Source: Viola odorata (Eukaryota > Streptophyta > Magnoliopsida > Malpighiales > Violaceae). From it: a stretch of 64,000 bases of DNA. Made by a program: the position numbers and the translations under genes. Shown here one piece after another: positions 1-10,122 of this stretch (positions are counted from its first letter, which is position 1; every line of letters starts with the position of its first letter). The stretch is taken from positions 14,397,569 to 14,461,568 of the forward strand of contig OY829545.1 of assembly GCA_963691705.1 (NCBI GenBank), in the 5' to 3' direction. The notes beneath the pieces were generated by a model, which saw nothing but the letters and a program-made list of their open reading frames with translations, was not told the origin of the DNA and searched no databases.

Positions 1-2744
1 AAGAGAATGTATGTTACAGCTCTTATACAAGACATTTAGTGGTCTAAACATATTTCTATTTTAAATGATAAGTGTTCGTGCATTCCGCATTAAATAACTT
101 AGGATGCTGCTATATATATAAACATGAACAAGACGTGGGAGATCGGAAATCCATTTTTGAGGCAAGAACTGGATAAATAAACAGCTAGAAAAATGTGTTT
201 CATACTTCCTGGATTTCCATTTTCGAAGTCAGCTTGTTTAAAGAACCAGCATAGAGTTTGTTCGCAACTGCATGAACCAAAGAATAGTAAATAAGCAATG
301 GAAAAATAAAAAAACACAAAGCATGCATCAATCAGGAAACAAGAGCTTCATATTTGAAAGCCTAGAGGCATGCTAACAAGATAGTCAGAATGCAAGTTTC
401 AAACACAGTAGGGGATAATAATAAAAATTAAGGAAGTCTGACAGCATAAAGGAGAAATTTTGAAGCATACTAAGAGAAATGTGGTAAGAGTGTTCTCAAC
501 ACAAAATATTAACTGTTTTTATAATGGTAAAACATTTGCTACCTAACCCAGTCCAAGCTAAAAAGGCCAATTTGCATAGTGCCTACCTTTGTTTAAGAAG
601 CATGGTAGATCAACTAAGTTTTTTCCTCAGTTATAGTGAAGGACATTTAAAATTAAATGATGATTAAAAATAAAAGGCGTGAAATTAGTTGGAGCTATGG
701 ACTTTTTGCAACACCCTAAAATTATAAATATCCTAAACCAGACAACATTATATTATCTTTCAGTTGATGCACTTAAAAGTTGCAGGCAACTTGACATTGA
801 AGCACCTTACATGATCACTCAACATATTTAAATTTGCTCTGGCTGTAGTTCAAAGTGTTACACATATGAAACCTATGTACAGTGGATTGTGCTAGGAAAA
901 AAGTTGGAAAAGATTGGGAGTCAGTAACATGCCTCATGCAAAAGGTACACTATGCTAAAATCAAACACTCACCAGGACGCTCCCGTTCTGCGACAGCAAT
1001 GTTGTGAGAACCAACATATGGTTTGTTCACAACTGCATGGACCAAGGAATAGTAAAGAAATAAGCAGGGGTCAATGAGAAAGCATAAATCGTGCACTGAT
1101 CAGGGAACAGGAGGCTCATATTTGAGAGCCAAGAGGCCTGCTAACACAATAGCCAGCAAGTTTCAAACACGGTAAGGATAATAATAATAAAGGAAGCCTA
1201 ACAGCATATGGGAGAAATTTTGAAGCATAATAAGACAAATGTGGTAAGAGTGTTCTCAGAACAAAATATAATTGTTTCTATAATGATAGCACTTTGCTAC
1301 CTGAGGAAGTCTAAACTAAAAAGACCAATTTACATAGTTTGTACCTTCATCTGAGGAAAATGGTAGACCAACTAAGTTTTTCCCCAGTTATAGTGAAAGA
1401 GATTTCAAATTGAATGATGGTTAAGAAATAGAAGGCATAAATAAGTTGGAGCTTTGGATTTTTTGCAGCATTCTAAGATTATAATATTCTAAACCGGACA
1501 ACATATATAATTTTTCAGTTTATGCACTTCTCACAAAAACAATTGCAGGCAACTTGACATTGAAGCACGTTACTTGATCACCCAACATATTTAAATTTGC
1601 TCAGGCAGTAGTTCCAAGTAGTACATGTATGAAACCTATGCTCAGTGGACAGTCCTAGGAAATAAGTTGGAAAGATTGAGAGGCATTAACATTCCACATG
1701 CAAAATGTGCACTTTGCTATTCAAACACTAACCTGGACGCTCCTGTTCCCCGTCAGTGTATCTGACACAAACGGGATACATTTCCTGAATAAAAAGAAAA
1801 ATATAAACAAAACTGCAGCCAGTAATAGCAAAACTACTAATCTAACACTTGAATCAGTAAGCAAACTGACCCCGGGAAAAGTATATTGACCATGTAAAGC
1901 ACTAATAGCCCTGTCAGCGTCCTCAAATTTTGCATATTTCACAAAACAATATCCTGCATAACCAGATTTCCAAATTAGATAAGATAATGACCGTGTGTAA
2001 CAGAATAGATACTAAAACTCCTAAGGAGAAGAACAAGAAAAATGAGACACATCATAAGGTGGGTGAGATGAGTCACCCAATAGCAAGAACTCCATCATAA
2101 TGTATACAGCAAAAAAAGATACATGGGGTGTTAAAATCAGAAGATATGAATCAACAAGCACACTGAATAACCCAGACAAGACAAGTACCTTGTAGTTGGC
2201 CACTTCGCTTATCCCTAGGTAAAACAACTTCAATAAGTGGCCCGTGTGGTTCAAACAAAGGGTGAATCTAGTGCATGAAATGCAATTCCATATAAGCGAT
2301 CGGAAATTCAATGATATCAATCAACATGCACATCATCATACAAACTAATAGCACTCGCAGCTTCTTCAGTCACAAATCGTGGCACCGATGAAACATAAAG
2401 TTTTGCCGTAGGAATGCCATCAATATGACCTGACAAACAAGAAGAAAATGCAACAAAAAACCGTTTATTCAGTAAGCTTCACAGATAAACATGTAAGGAA
2501 AGCATTATTACGATTACTAAGTATGATCACCTTGAGCATGAGAGTTTGGCCTCTTGCGGCCGTTGAATCGGAATCCTCCAGCTCCGGCGAAAGAGTCGGG
2601 CGGTCCGGCAAGTGGCTGCGGTGGCGGCGGGTAGTTAGGGTCGTGATTATAGTGGTTGTCATAGAAATATGGGGGCGGGGGCGGCCCGGGCGGGTGTGAG
2701 GGGTGATTGAAGTGATAATGTGGCTCTACTCTTGGCCTTTCCAT
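1..2744 (-). CDS. FCA-related RNA-binding protein (two RRMs), 5' part, truncated by window edge
   Basis: Plant RRM protein related to the flowering-time regulator FCA, which acts in nuclear RNA processing. Exons read on the minus strand: 2531-2744, 2359-2429, 2189-2267, 1871-1953, 1733-1784, an optional chimeric exon 973-1032, and 206-267; the rest lies left of the window. The start at 2744 gives a proline-rich N-terminus (PPGPPPPPYF). RRM1 follows: KLYVSSVPRFVTEEA, then GYCFVKYAKFEDADRAI as RNP1, ending VRYTDGEQERPG. RRM2 begins with VANKLYAGSLNK in exon 206-267. All exon phases agree if the second intron is GC-AG (GCT|gcgagt at 2358). RRM1 resembles FCA closely, but the N-terminus is short, so I favour the Arabidopsis At2g47310-type FCA-related gene over FCA itself. 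That choice is inference; the RRM family call is secure. Confidence 0.8.
206..1784 (-). repeat. ~765-bp tandem duplication inside the FCA-related gene
   Basis: Two diverged copies lie in tandem. About 240-1010 matches about 1006-1745, with shared blocks such as ttgttc(g/a)caactgcatg at 257 and 1022, and tttcaaacac followed by ggtaagagtgttctca. The unit runs from inside exon 1733-1784 to inside exon 206-267. Each copy therefore carries a complete ~700-nt intron, and the join falls in the chimeric exon 973-1032. The copies differ by many substitutions and small indels, so the event is not recent. Confidence 0.8.
973..1032 (-). other. Candidate chimeric exon created by the tandem duplication
   Basis: On the minus strand this 60-nt segment is preceded by ccatgcag and followed by GTGAGT. 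It starts and ends in the phase needed after exon 1733-1784 and before exon 206-267. It would encode V-N-K-x-Y-x-G-S, resembling the start of RRM2 (VANKLYAGS), joined to AERERPG, resembling the end of RRM1. Inclusion adds 20 residues without a frameshift. Whether it is spliced into mRNA cannot be seen from DNA. Confidence 0.6.
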
Positions 2745-4084
2745 TGCCGGAAAAAAACCTAACTATGGAAACGGATGAGAGGGAAATGACGTTTTACAAA
2801 GAAAGCGCGCGGGAGGAGCTGCGGAAGAGAGATTAGGAGGACTGACCGTTCGTTCTCAATTACTGTTCTGGTTTCCGAGAGGCAAATCTTTATCTGTTGG
2901 TTGCGTCTTCATAAAGCGGAGCGTGAGTCCTGTCTTGGAGCCATTGGATTGAGCATGGCAAACCTGATGATGTTTTTACATGGATTACTTTGGAGCAGTG
3001 GTAAAGAACTACATCAATTTTATTCACTTTCAATATTAAATAAAATTTAAAACTCTCCTAAACATGAATTATTTACTGTTTTGTAAGAAATATTTCAATG
3101 TTAAATTAAATTATAAACACCTAAATATGAATTATTTGCTACTATTTTGTAAGAAATTAACTAACCAGGAAATCGAATATCAAAATAATTATCACTTCTT
3201 TTATTATGATGCAGTTTCAATCTCTGTCTTTTGTTTTATGTCGATGTAATAGATAGTAGATAATGCTCTCTTAATAAATCATTAAGTATTTATAAGTTGC
3301 TTATATTAAAAAAAGGTATTTATAGTAGATAATGCTCTCTTAATAAATTGTTTACCCGACTGTAACAAGCAATAAGTGAATTTAAGATTAGATTAATGAC
3401 TCATGGTTCGAATTTTGATATTCAATTGAATAAGATAACGTAGTTGAGAGCTCGAAAATAACGATGTAGTTACGTCGAAATGAGATGGTCGAAATGGTCT
3501 AATAGGTAATAAACAAAATCAATTATTAAAAAAGGTAAATTAGATCAAAAATAGTTTTAAAAATATGTCACTTCACTACTTATAGTTTCAAAAGTTGGAA
3601 TGAAAATTATAATTTGTTAAGTACAATTTAACCTATAAAATTTATACTGTAATTTTTGAGAATTTTAAGACTAATTGAAATATTTTGTAAAGCATATTGA
3701 GTTTATAACGAACTCAATAGAGACGCTGGCCGAGACGCGAATTTTCTCTTTTTAAAAAACAAACAAAAAGCCCTAGTTTCTGCTCAAGTCATCCATCCGC
3801 GCTCGCCGCTCGCCGCTCGCCGCTCGCCGCTCAGGTAACACTACTTCCCTCCTTCAATCTTTCCGACCTAATCTGTTTCCACTTCAGTTACCGCGTTTTG
3901 CAAATTTAATTACCTCCGCCGCATTTGTTCACTGTATGGTTTATAGTATTCATAACAGCTTCCAATTTACCACCGATAGCTTAGGTCTTCGTCATTATTT
4001 ACATGAAGCAGCAGAAGCAATAGAGTCAAGCTCACGAATTTTGTTGTTTAGCATAGATGGGTAATTATGGTTGCTTGAATGCAG
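2745..4084. promoter_or_regulatory. Divergent intergenic region and 5'UTR of the zinc-knuckle gene
   Basis: This lies between two divergent genes. The first ~150 bp is the GC-richer leader of the FCA-related gene. The middle is AT-rich with short local duplications: two copies near 3064 and 3126 sharing atgaattattt and ttttgtaagaaat, and a 26-bp block with gtagataatgctctct repeated at about 3255 and 3323. At 3800-3832 a 7-bp repeat (cgctcgc, about 4.7 copies) sits in the probable 5'UTR exon of the downstream gene. A 5'UTR intron at 3835-4084 (CAG|gtaaca to tgcag) precedes the start codon. A ccctag telo-box-like motif lies at about 3771. Confidence 0.55.
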
Positions 4085-4114
4085 GAATTTGAATAAATTG
4101 AAATCTCTGTTTGC

Positions 4115-6717
4115 ATGGCTACACCGACCGATCCTGATGTTGATGATGATTTTAACGACATTTATAAGGAATATACCGGTCCACCGTGTTCAAAGGTTAG
4201 CAATAATGTGCAAGATGGTAGGGCCAAAGTGAGTAAACGGTCTCATGATTCTGACGAGGAGGAGGAGACTCGTGACCCGAATGCTGTGCCCACGGATTTT
4301 ACTAGCCGAGAAGCTAAGGTTTGGGAAGCTAAATCGAAAGCTACAGAGCGGAATTGGAAGAAAAGGAAAGAGGAGGAAATGATTTGCAAGATATGTGGAG
4401 AGTCAGGTCATTTTACACAGGTATTGAATTCCTGCTTGGGTTTACGCCTTGTGAATTGTATTTGCCCGACCCAATATGGTAGAGTAGGCATATTCTAATT
4501 CATCTATGCATGCCAATGAATGCAGTGTCACAGGCGTCATAACTTGTTTATTTGTCTATTAGGAGAGGCTGCAATTTTACATTTGCCTGTAATGGTACTT
4601 CTTTTTTTTTTAAATGTAACCCTATGGTTCCTAATTTACGGGAAGCCCCATGCTATGTTGAAGAACAACTTGCTGAATCCTAAAGCTTTAAAGAGTCACT
4701 CTGGTTGAAGTTTTCTTTTGGACTCATTAACAATTTAATCTATGAGTTGACTTATGTCACTACATTTCTATATTTTCTTTTGGGATTTTTCTTTAATTTT
4801 CCAAATGCGCAGCTGTACTTACCTGCACATCATCTGGCACTTATACAGGGATGCCCCTCCACCCTTGGAGCAAATCGCAAGTCTCAAGATTTTTTTGAAA
4901 GGGTTCCTGCTAGAGATAAGCACGTAAAAGCCCTGTTCACTGAGAAAGTGATGCAAAGGATTGAGAAGGACATTGGCTGTAAACTCAGAATGGAGGAGAA
5001 ATTTTTAATTGTCAATGGCAAAGATAGATTAGTATTAGCAAAAGGTGTTGATGCTGTGCACAAGGTGATCAAGGGTGAGGATGATCCGAAGGGATCTTCT
5101 GGTTCTCATAAGGGCAGATCTAGGTCACCTGAGCGAAGCCCAGTTGGTTTACGGTTGCGTCGCTGTGAATCTCAAAGGTCTTATTCTGGCCATCCACGTG
5201 ATGCATCACATTATCAACAGAGGTTTGGAAGACAGGATAAGTTTGAGGACCGTGTTCGAGAGGATATTCATAAATTTGCAAGGAATTCTCCACAAGGTAG
5301 GGACAGCATACGATATGTTTACGGCATCCATAGAAAACCGGTAATCCCATGTTCGTAGATTGCTGGGCCTTTGCAAAAATTGTGTTTCTAATAATTGTTT
5401 CATGATTCCTGACTCTTGATATGCTATTGTTGGTTATCATTTGTTTGCAGCAAGAGGTAAGTTCTCTTCTTCAAGCATTATGTGTACAGTTCTGAAGTAA
5501 CTTTGGTGGGTCTGAAATGATCGGTTTGTCTCCAAAACGAAATTGTTTAGTGAAAGCATTTCGGTCTTGTTTGCAACGGATGGATTCACTGTGTGAAATA
5601 TTAGATAGTATGTCTAAATTAAAGCTACCATCTATGCTCGCTTCTCGAGTCAAGTTCTTAACGTACTCTTCATTTGGTGAAGCTTATGGTTATGATGGAG
5701 GTAGAAGTCGATCGAGCCTTTCTAAATCTCCTGCTTGTCCACCTTATGCTGGCAACTCATATGGTTCATATGATGGTCGTAATCATGGTATGGTCGATTA
5801 TAGGGCTGAGGGATGGGATATGGACAAACGGGGATCGGATTTACAATCTAGCCGTCATTTTGAATTCTCTGAATTCCCTCACACATTAGAAGAACTAGAG
5901 GCAGAGCATCAGAGGGAGACTATGGAGCTCCGTAGGGTTCGTGATAAAGAAGAAGATGAAGAGAATTACAAGCACTGTGAGGTATGAAATCTGTCATTAG
6001 TACTTTACTTTTGGTTTATGTACAAAGCGTTGTTAGTTATGACACAAGTGCATGTAGGGGGATCCCGCAGTGGGCTGAGAATGAGGCTTAGTTGAGTTAG
6101 ATTTCTATTGAGTTTTATTCATCAAATCAGGGGGGAATAAATCCTGTGTTTTTGTTGTCTTCTTTCCTGTTTTGTCCTGTAACTGAACTTATGTTAGGGA
6201 GGAGCATGCACCCTGTTGATCAATTGTGAATGATCCGATGTATTATATTGGGTCCTATTATTCTTTATGATTTTTTTTCTGTGGTGATAAAGATTGTATC
6301 ACAAAGTGCTTCTTTTTGCTATATTAAATTAGAGATTCTGATCCCAGTTATTGTTTGTCTTGCTGATTTCAGAATATCAGAGAGATGGGAGAGAAGTACA
6401 TAAAAAAACTGGCAATGCTAAGAGGCACGCACACAAGACACTGGGAGGAGTTCCTTCAGCTTGATGCTCAAAGGCGTCAACAAGAGACAAGGATGCAAAT
6501 ATCTACATCAGATTTTGGTGGTTATAAACACAGTGGCTATTCTAATTATGATGGCTCTTCTGCCAATCCTCACTACACTGCAACCAATTTACCCATGGAT
6601 TCAAGGGCCAGGTATCCCAATCAAGCAGAAAATTATACTTCCCGACCTCATGACACTTATGGTGAGTTTCAACGACAGAGGCGCGAGGAGTTTGAGAAAC
6701 CTTACAATCGATATTAA
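4115..6717 (+). CDS. CCHC zinc-knuckle and KH-like nucleic-acid-binding protein
   Basis: Four coding exons in consistent phase: 4115-4420, 4849-5296, 5683-5981 and 6373-6717, encoding about 465 residues. The N-terminus is acidic and charged. A CCHC zinc knuckle (CKICGESGHFTQGCP) spans the first splice junction at about residues 90-105. Next comes a conserved block ending in a KH-like segment, with IEKDIGCKLRMEEKFL and GKDRLVLAKGVDAVHKVI at about 130-175. Then an RS-rich part (GRSRSPERSP) and a glutamate-rich coiled-coil-like part (HTLEELEAEHQRETMELRRV) precede a Y/Q/R-rich tail ending NRY. The combination suggests a nuclear RNA-binding or splicing-associated protein. I recognise the plant-conserved architecture but no established gene name. 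The 5'UTR is split by an intron. Confidence 0.8.
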
Positions 6718-7863
6718 ATCGGTGTACTGGAACTGAGTTTGGTGAGTTGTCTATTCTTACTTTAAAGGAGAAAAAGATGAATTCTACCATCTATTATTGG
6801 TTGGTTCCAAATTCTTGCAAGTAAGCATTGATATGAGGTAGTTCTTGTGAATATTGGTGGGGGACATTGTTCAAAATTTAAGCATTTCAGTAATCACAAT
6901 TGGTTTGTTCACAGTGTACAGAATTCCAGCAGATTCATGTAGTTTATTAGGCTTTTGGTTGGGAGGGAAGCCATGGCTGAGAGGTCATGGCAGATTTTAA
7001 GGTTGTTGTATGGATATTTGTGGAGCTTTGCCATGTTTATCGTCTTAGCTTAAAAATTTATTCCAAAATTTTTCAGGGTCATACCATTAACATGAATCAT
7101 GATCGGGTAGGAGTGATGCACTTGGGTACCTTAAAAATGGGTAAGTACTCGCGGTTATGTTGATGGGACGCCCACGACATGGTTGTGGAATGTGGAATTT
7201 GCTTTCCATTTAGTGCTTCTGTTCTGTGCAAGACTTCATTGTTGTAAGGAATTGGATCGCGGTTGCCATTTCTTGGCCAACTACTTTCTTTTGTTCTTGC
7301 CTACTTTGAAGCTACGATATTTGCATCAAAGAGGTATTATTATTTAGTATTTACCATATTTCTCTACTAAAATTTCCCATGTTTACAACAATGAGCCTGG
7401 TTGGCTGTGGTGCCGCGGTTTTGCAGTTTTTGCCAATTTGCTATTTAACCTCTTTGCAAAGCCATTTTTTCGCGAAGCAAGTTGATACTTGAAATCTTCT
7501 CATGTTTGAAATGAAAATGTTGTTCTTGTGCACTTTTACCTATGTTCTTACGGATTACTAGTAGATAGTGGTAGTTTCTTGCTGTCAATCCATAATTCCC
7601 AGGCGCTCTTTTTCTCTCTCTATTCATGCACCTGTTTTTTTTCAATTACAAGTAATCGTGTCAATTCCCAGGTGCTCTCTCTCTCTCTCTCTATTCACGC
7701 ACGTGCTTTGTTTTAATTTAGTAGTAATTGCGTTCACCTGCAATCCTTTCGTTTCCCTAGAAATTAGTAAAATTTAAAATTGATGTCAAGATATAGCAGA
7801 CGGTCAACCTTGTGGTTTTCCCGAAGAAATTCGAGTAAATGCACTTAAATTCTAGGGTGTCCA
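6718..7863. other. 3'UTR and intergenic spacer with a ~70-bp tandem repeat
   Basis: This holds the 3'UTR of the zinc-knuckle gene and the upstream region of the exonuclease gene. A diverged duplication of about 70 bp starts at 7593 and again at 7663 (aattcccaggygctct in both). It contains a (CT)n tract at about 7674-7693. No further coding signal is seen. Confidence 0.5.
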
Positions 7864-7921
7864 TATATAAGGATTTGGGGCAGAGATGAAGATACTCAAC
7901 TCAAGCAATGGCAAACCATAG
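7864..7921 (+). promoter_or_regulatory. TATA box and short overlapping upstream ORF before the WRN-like exonuclease
   Basis: A TATATAA motif lies at 7864-7870, only 38 nt before the 7908 start. An out-of-frame ATG at 7886 opens a 12-codon ORF ending TAG at 7919-7921, overlapping the real start. If transcription starts about 30 nt after the TATA box (about 7895), the upstream ATG is not in the mRNA and the leader is very short. A longer transcript would carry an inhibitory-looking uORF. Confidence 0.45.
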
Positions 7922-8504
7922 GTATGTTAGCTTTGCAGGAAAAGTGATAGAAACAACAGTGACTGACAGGTCTGAAGTGGCTGATGCATGGGTTAAAGCC
8001 ATTCAATCCCGTTACTCCGGAGTGAAAATCGTCGTCGGATTGGACAGCGAGTGGCGACCCAACACCACACCGACGATGAACAACCCTACCGCAACTCTTC
8101 AACTATGCGTCGACACCAAGTGTCTTGTTCTCCAGCTCTTTTACCTTGACCGTGTCCCGAGCTCTCTCAGGAGCTTCCTGAATGACCCTAATGTCACTTT
8201 CGTTGGGGTTGAGGTTGCGAGAGATGCAGCCAAGTTGAGTTCAGAATACGGACTTCGCTGCAGGAACGTTTCTGATGTTAGGGAATTGGCTATGAGCCGG
8301 TGGCCTACCATGTTTTACAGGAAACCTGGGTTGAAGGATATTGCTTTTCATGTTGTGGGGCTGTCGATGCCTAAGCCGCTCCATGTTTGTAGGAGTGATT
8401 GGCAATCTAGGGTTCTTGATGGTACTCAGGTTGAATATGCTGCCGTTGATGCTTATGCTTCCTATCGGATTGGACTGTTTCTGATCAAGGGAATCAATGG
8501 GTGA
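7908..8504 (+). CDS. WRN-like 3'-5' exonuclease (DEDDy family), intronless
   Basis: Single-exon gene for a 198-residue protein that is almost entirely a Werner-syndrome-type exonuclease domain. Visible catalytic signature: Exo I VVGLDSEWRP with D46 and E48; Exo II VGVEVARDAAKL with D106; Exo III VEYAAVDAYASY with Y177 and D181. This is the full DEDDy set for two-metal 3'-5' exonucleolysis. There is no helicase domain; plant genomes carry several such stand-alone proteins, reported to act on DNA or structured RNA. Length matches the family, and the 7908 ATG is the first in frame. Substrate and localisation cannot be told from sequence. An out-of-frame ATG 22 nt upstream is described separately. 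Confidence 0.88.
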   Translation: MANHRYVSFAGKVIETTVTDRSEVADAWVKAIQSRYSGVKIVVGLDSEWRPNTTPTMNNPTATLQLCVDTKCLVLQLFYLDRVPSSLRSFLNDPNVTFVGVEVARDAAKLSSEYGLRCRNVSDVRELAMSRWPTMFYRKPGLKDIAFHVVGLSMPKPLHVCRSDWQSRVLDGTQVEYAAVDAYASYRIGLFLIKGING

Positions 8505-9776
8505 TTAGTTTGTGATGATGGGTTTTTACCCAAATGTTGGTTCTTAATAACTCTGTTTACGGGCGTTTAGGATTATGCTTTTCTTTGTTTTATGAAACGA
8601 CTTGTCGTCTCCACCTACCTCCATTTCAGTTGAGGATTATTAATAATTCAAATTTCAGTTTGATACCTTGAATACTACGGCTTCTCACAATTTATATACA
8701 CTCATATAAATTGGAGAATTTTTCACCCGTGAGTAAAATATAAAATATGATACTTATCATTTACCAATTCAAAAGTCGATATAAAAAAATTCTCAAAGCA
8801 CAGGATAATTTATTTGAAAAAAAGAGGCAGAGTACAGACATTCTATGGGAAGATGCTTTGCACGTATTGCAACTTGAATATAATAATCTCTAGTCATCGA
8901 AAACCCCTCAGTCCATTTTCCGAAGGGAAGATCGGTGTCGTCACTCGCCCTTAGTTTACATGCAACCAATTTAAAATTGGTAAATAGTGGTCCAACAACT
9001 TTTCTTTTTTAATCAAGCAATCTAACAACTATTCTTAGTTATCCGTAATAAATTACATATTGATTTGGCTAATTTTTATTATCAGTAAAATTTTGAATTT
9101 AAATTTTATTTCTATCTATATAAAAATTTAAATATTATAAACTTTTTAGGTGTGAAAATATCTACCACATTGGTTTCAAAATAATTTTATTTTGGATTCA
9201 CGTACAGTAGAGTGCTTCATTCTTGGGTCATTGAGACAACAGTAAATTTACTCGCGCTGGATCAAATCGGTTAAAAAATGAAATATATCAAATCATTCGC
9301 ACCAACTTATTATAACGTTACTTTTTTACATAATGCGAGCTAAAAGAGGAGGTGAGAGACCGTGAGGGAGCACGATACTGAGTGAGTGAGTGAGTGGTGA
9401 ATATTGCTTAGAATTTTAATTAAATAAAATACAACAATTTTAATAAAAGTAAACATTTTCTATTACAGACTTTTAGAAATTTCGGATATGCCGGGACAGG
9501 ACACACGTCTTTGAGGTTACCGGCTATTGCCGTTTGCCGTCCTTTGGACAAGCTGACACGTTCAACTTCAAAAACTCCCCCTCTATCATTTGTCATTACA
9601 ATCTTGTCTTTATCCTCGCCTACTATTTACTAATTTATCCACTCCTCCAATACCCACATCATCAATCTTTGTCTTCTCCACCTCTCTTATGTATGTGTCC
9701 TAAATCAAGCAATACTCACGTTTTGACCAAACCCACCTTCACTCTCCTCCCCCACTTCGTTCATCGCTTCAATTGA
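8505..9776. other. Intergenic spacer and promoter/5'UTR of the membrane-protein gene
   Basis: The first part is 3'UTR of the exonuclease gene followed by AT-rich spacer with no coding signal. A short (gagt)n repeat lies at about 9380-9396. The last 200 bp is pyrimidine-rich and fits a 5'UTR exon, ending at the splice donor TTGAG|gta at 9777. Confidence 0.45.
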
Positions 9777-10122
9777 GGTACATTTTTAAGGGTTTTTTTT
9801 GGTTTTTTTCTCTCTTTTTGTTTTGAGAAATAGAAATTCTGTAACTTTTTGTTTTTGGGTTCTAGAAGATGGGAATGAACTGTGTGAAAGTTTAGTTCTT
9901 TATGCTGTTCTGGTACATTGGGAGACAGTCTTGTTTGATAGGTGTTTTTTTGCATTGCAGGATTTGAATATGACTGTGGATTATGAGATGCATTAGCAGA
10001 ATCTGTCAGTGATTTTTTGAACTTGTTTCCGTAATCCCTGTATTTAAGGTTTTCTTGGAGCTTTGGATAAGGAGTGTCTTGATGAAATGTAACTGCTTTG
10101 AAAAAGTGTTGCTAATATAATA

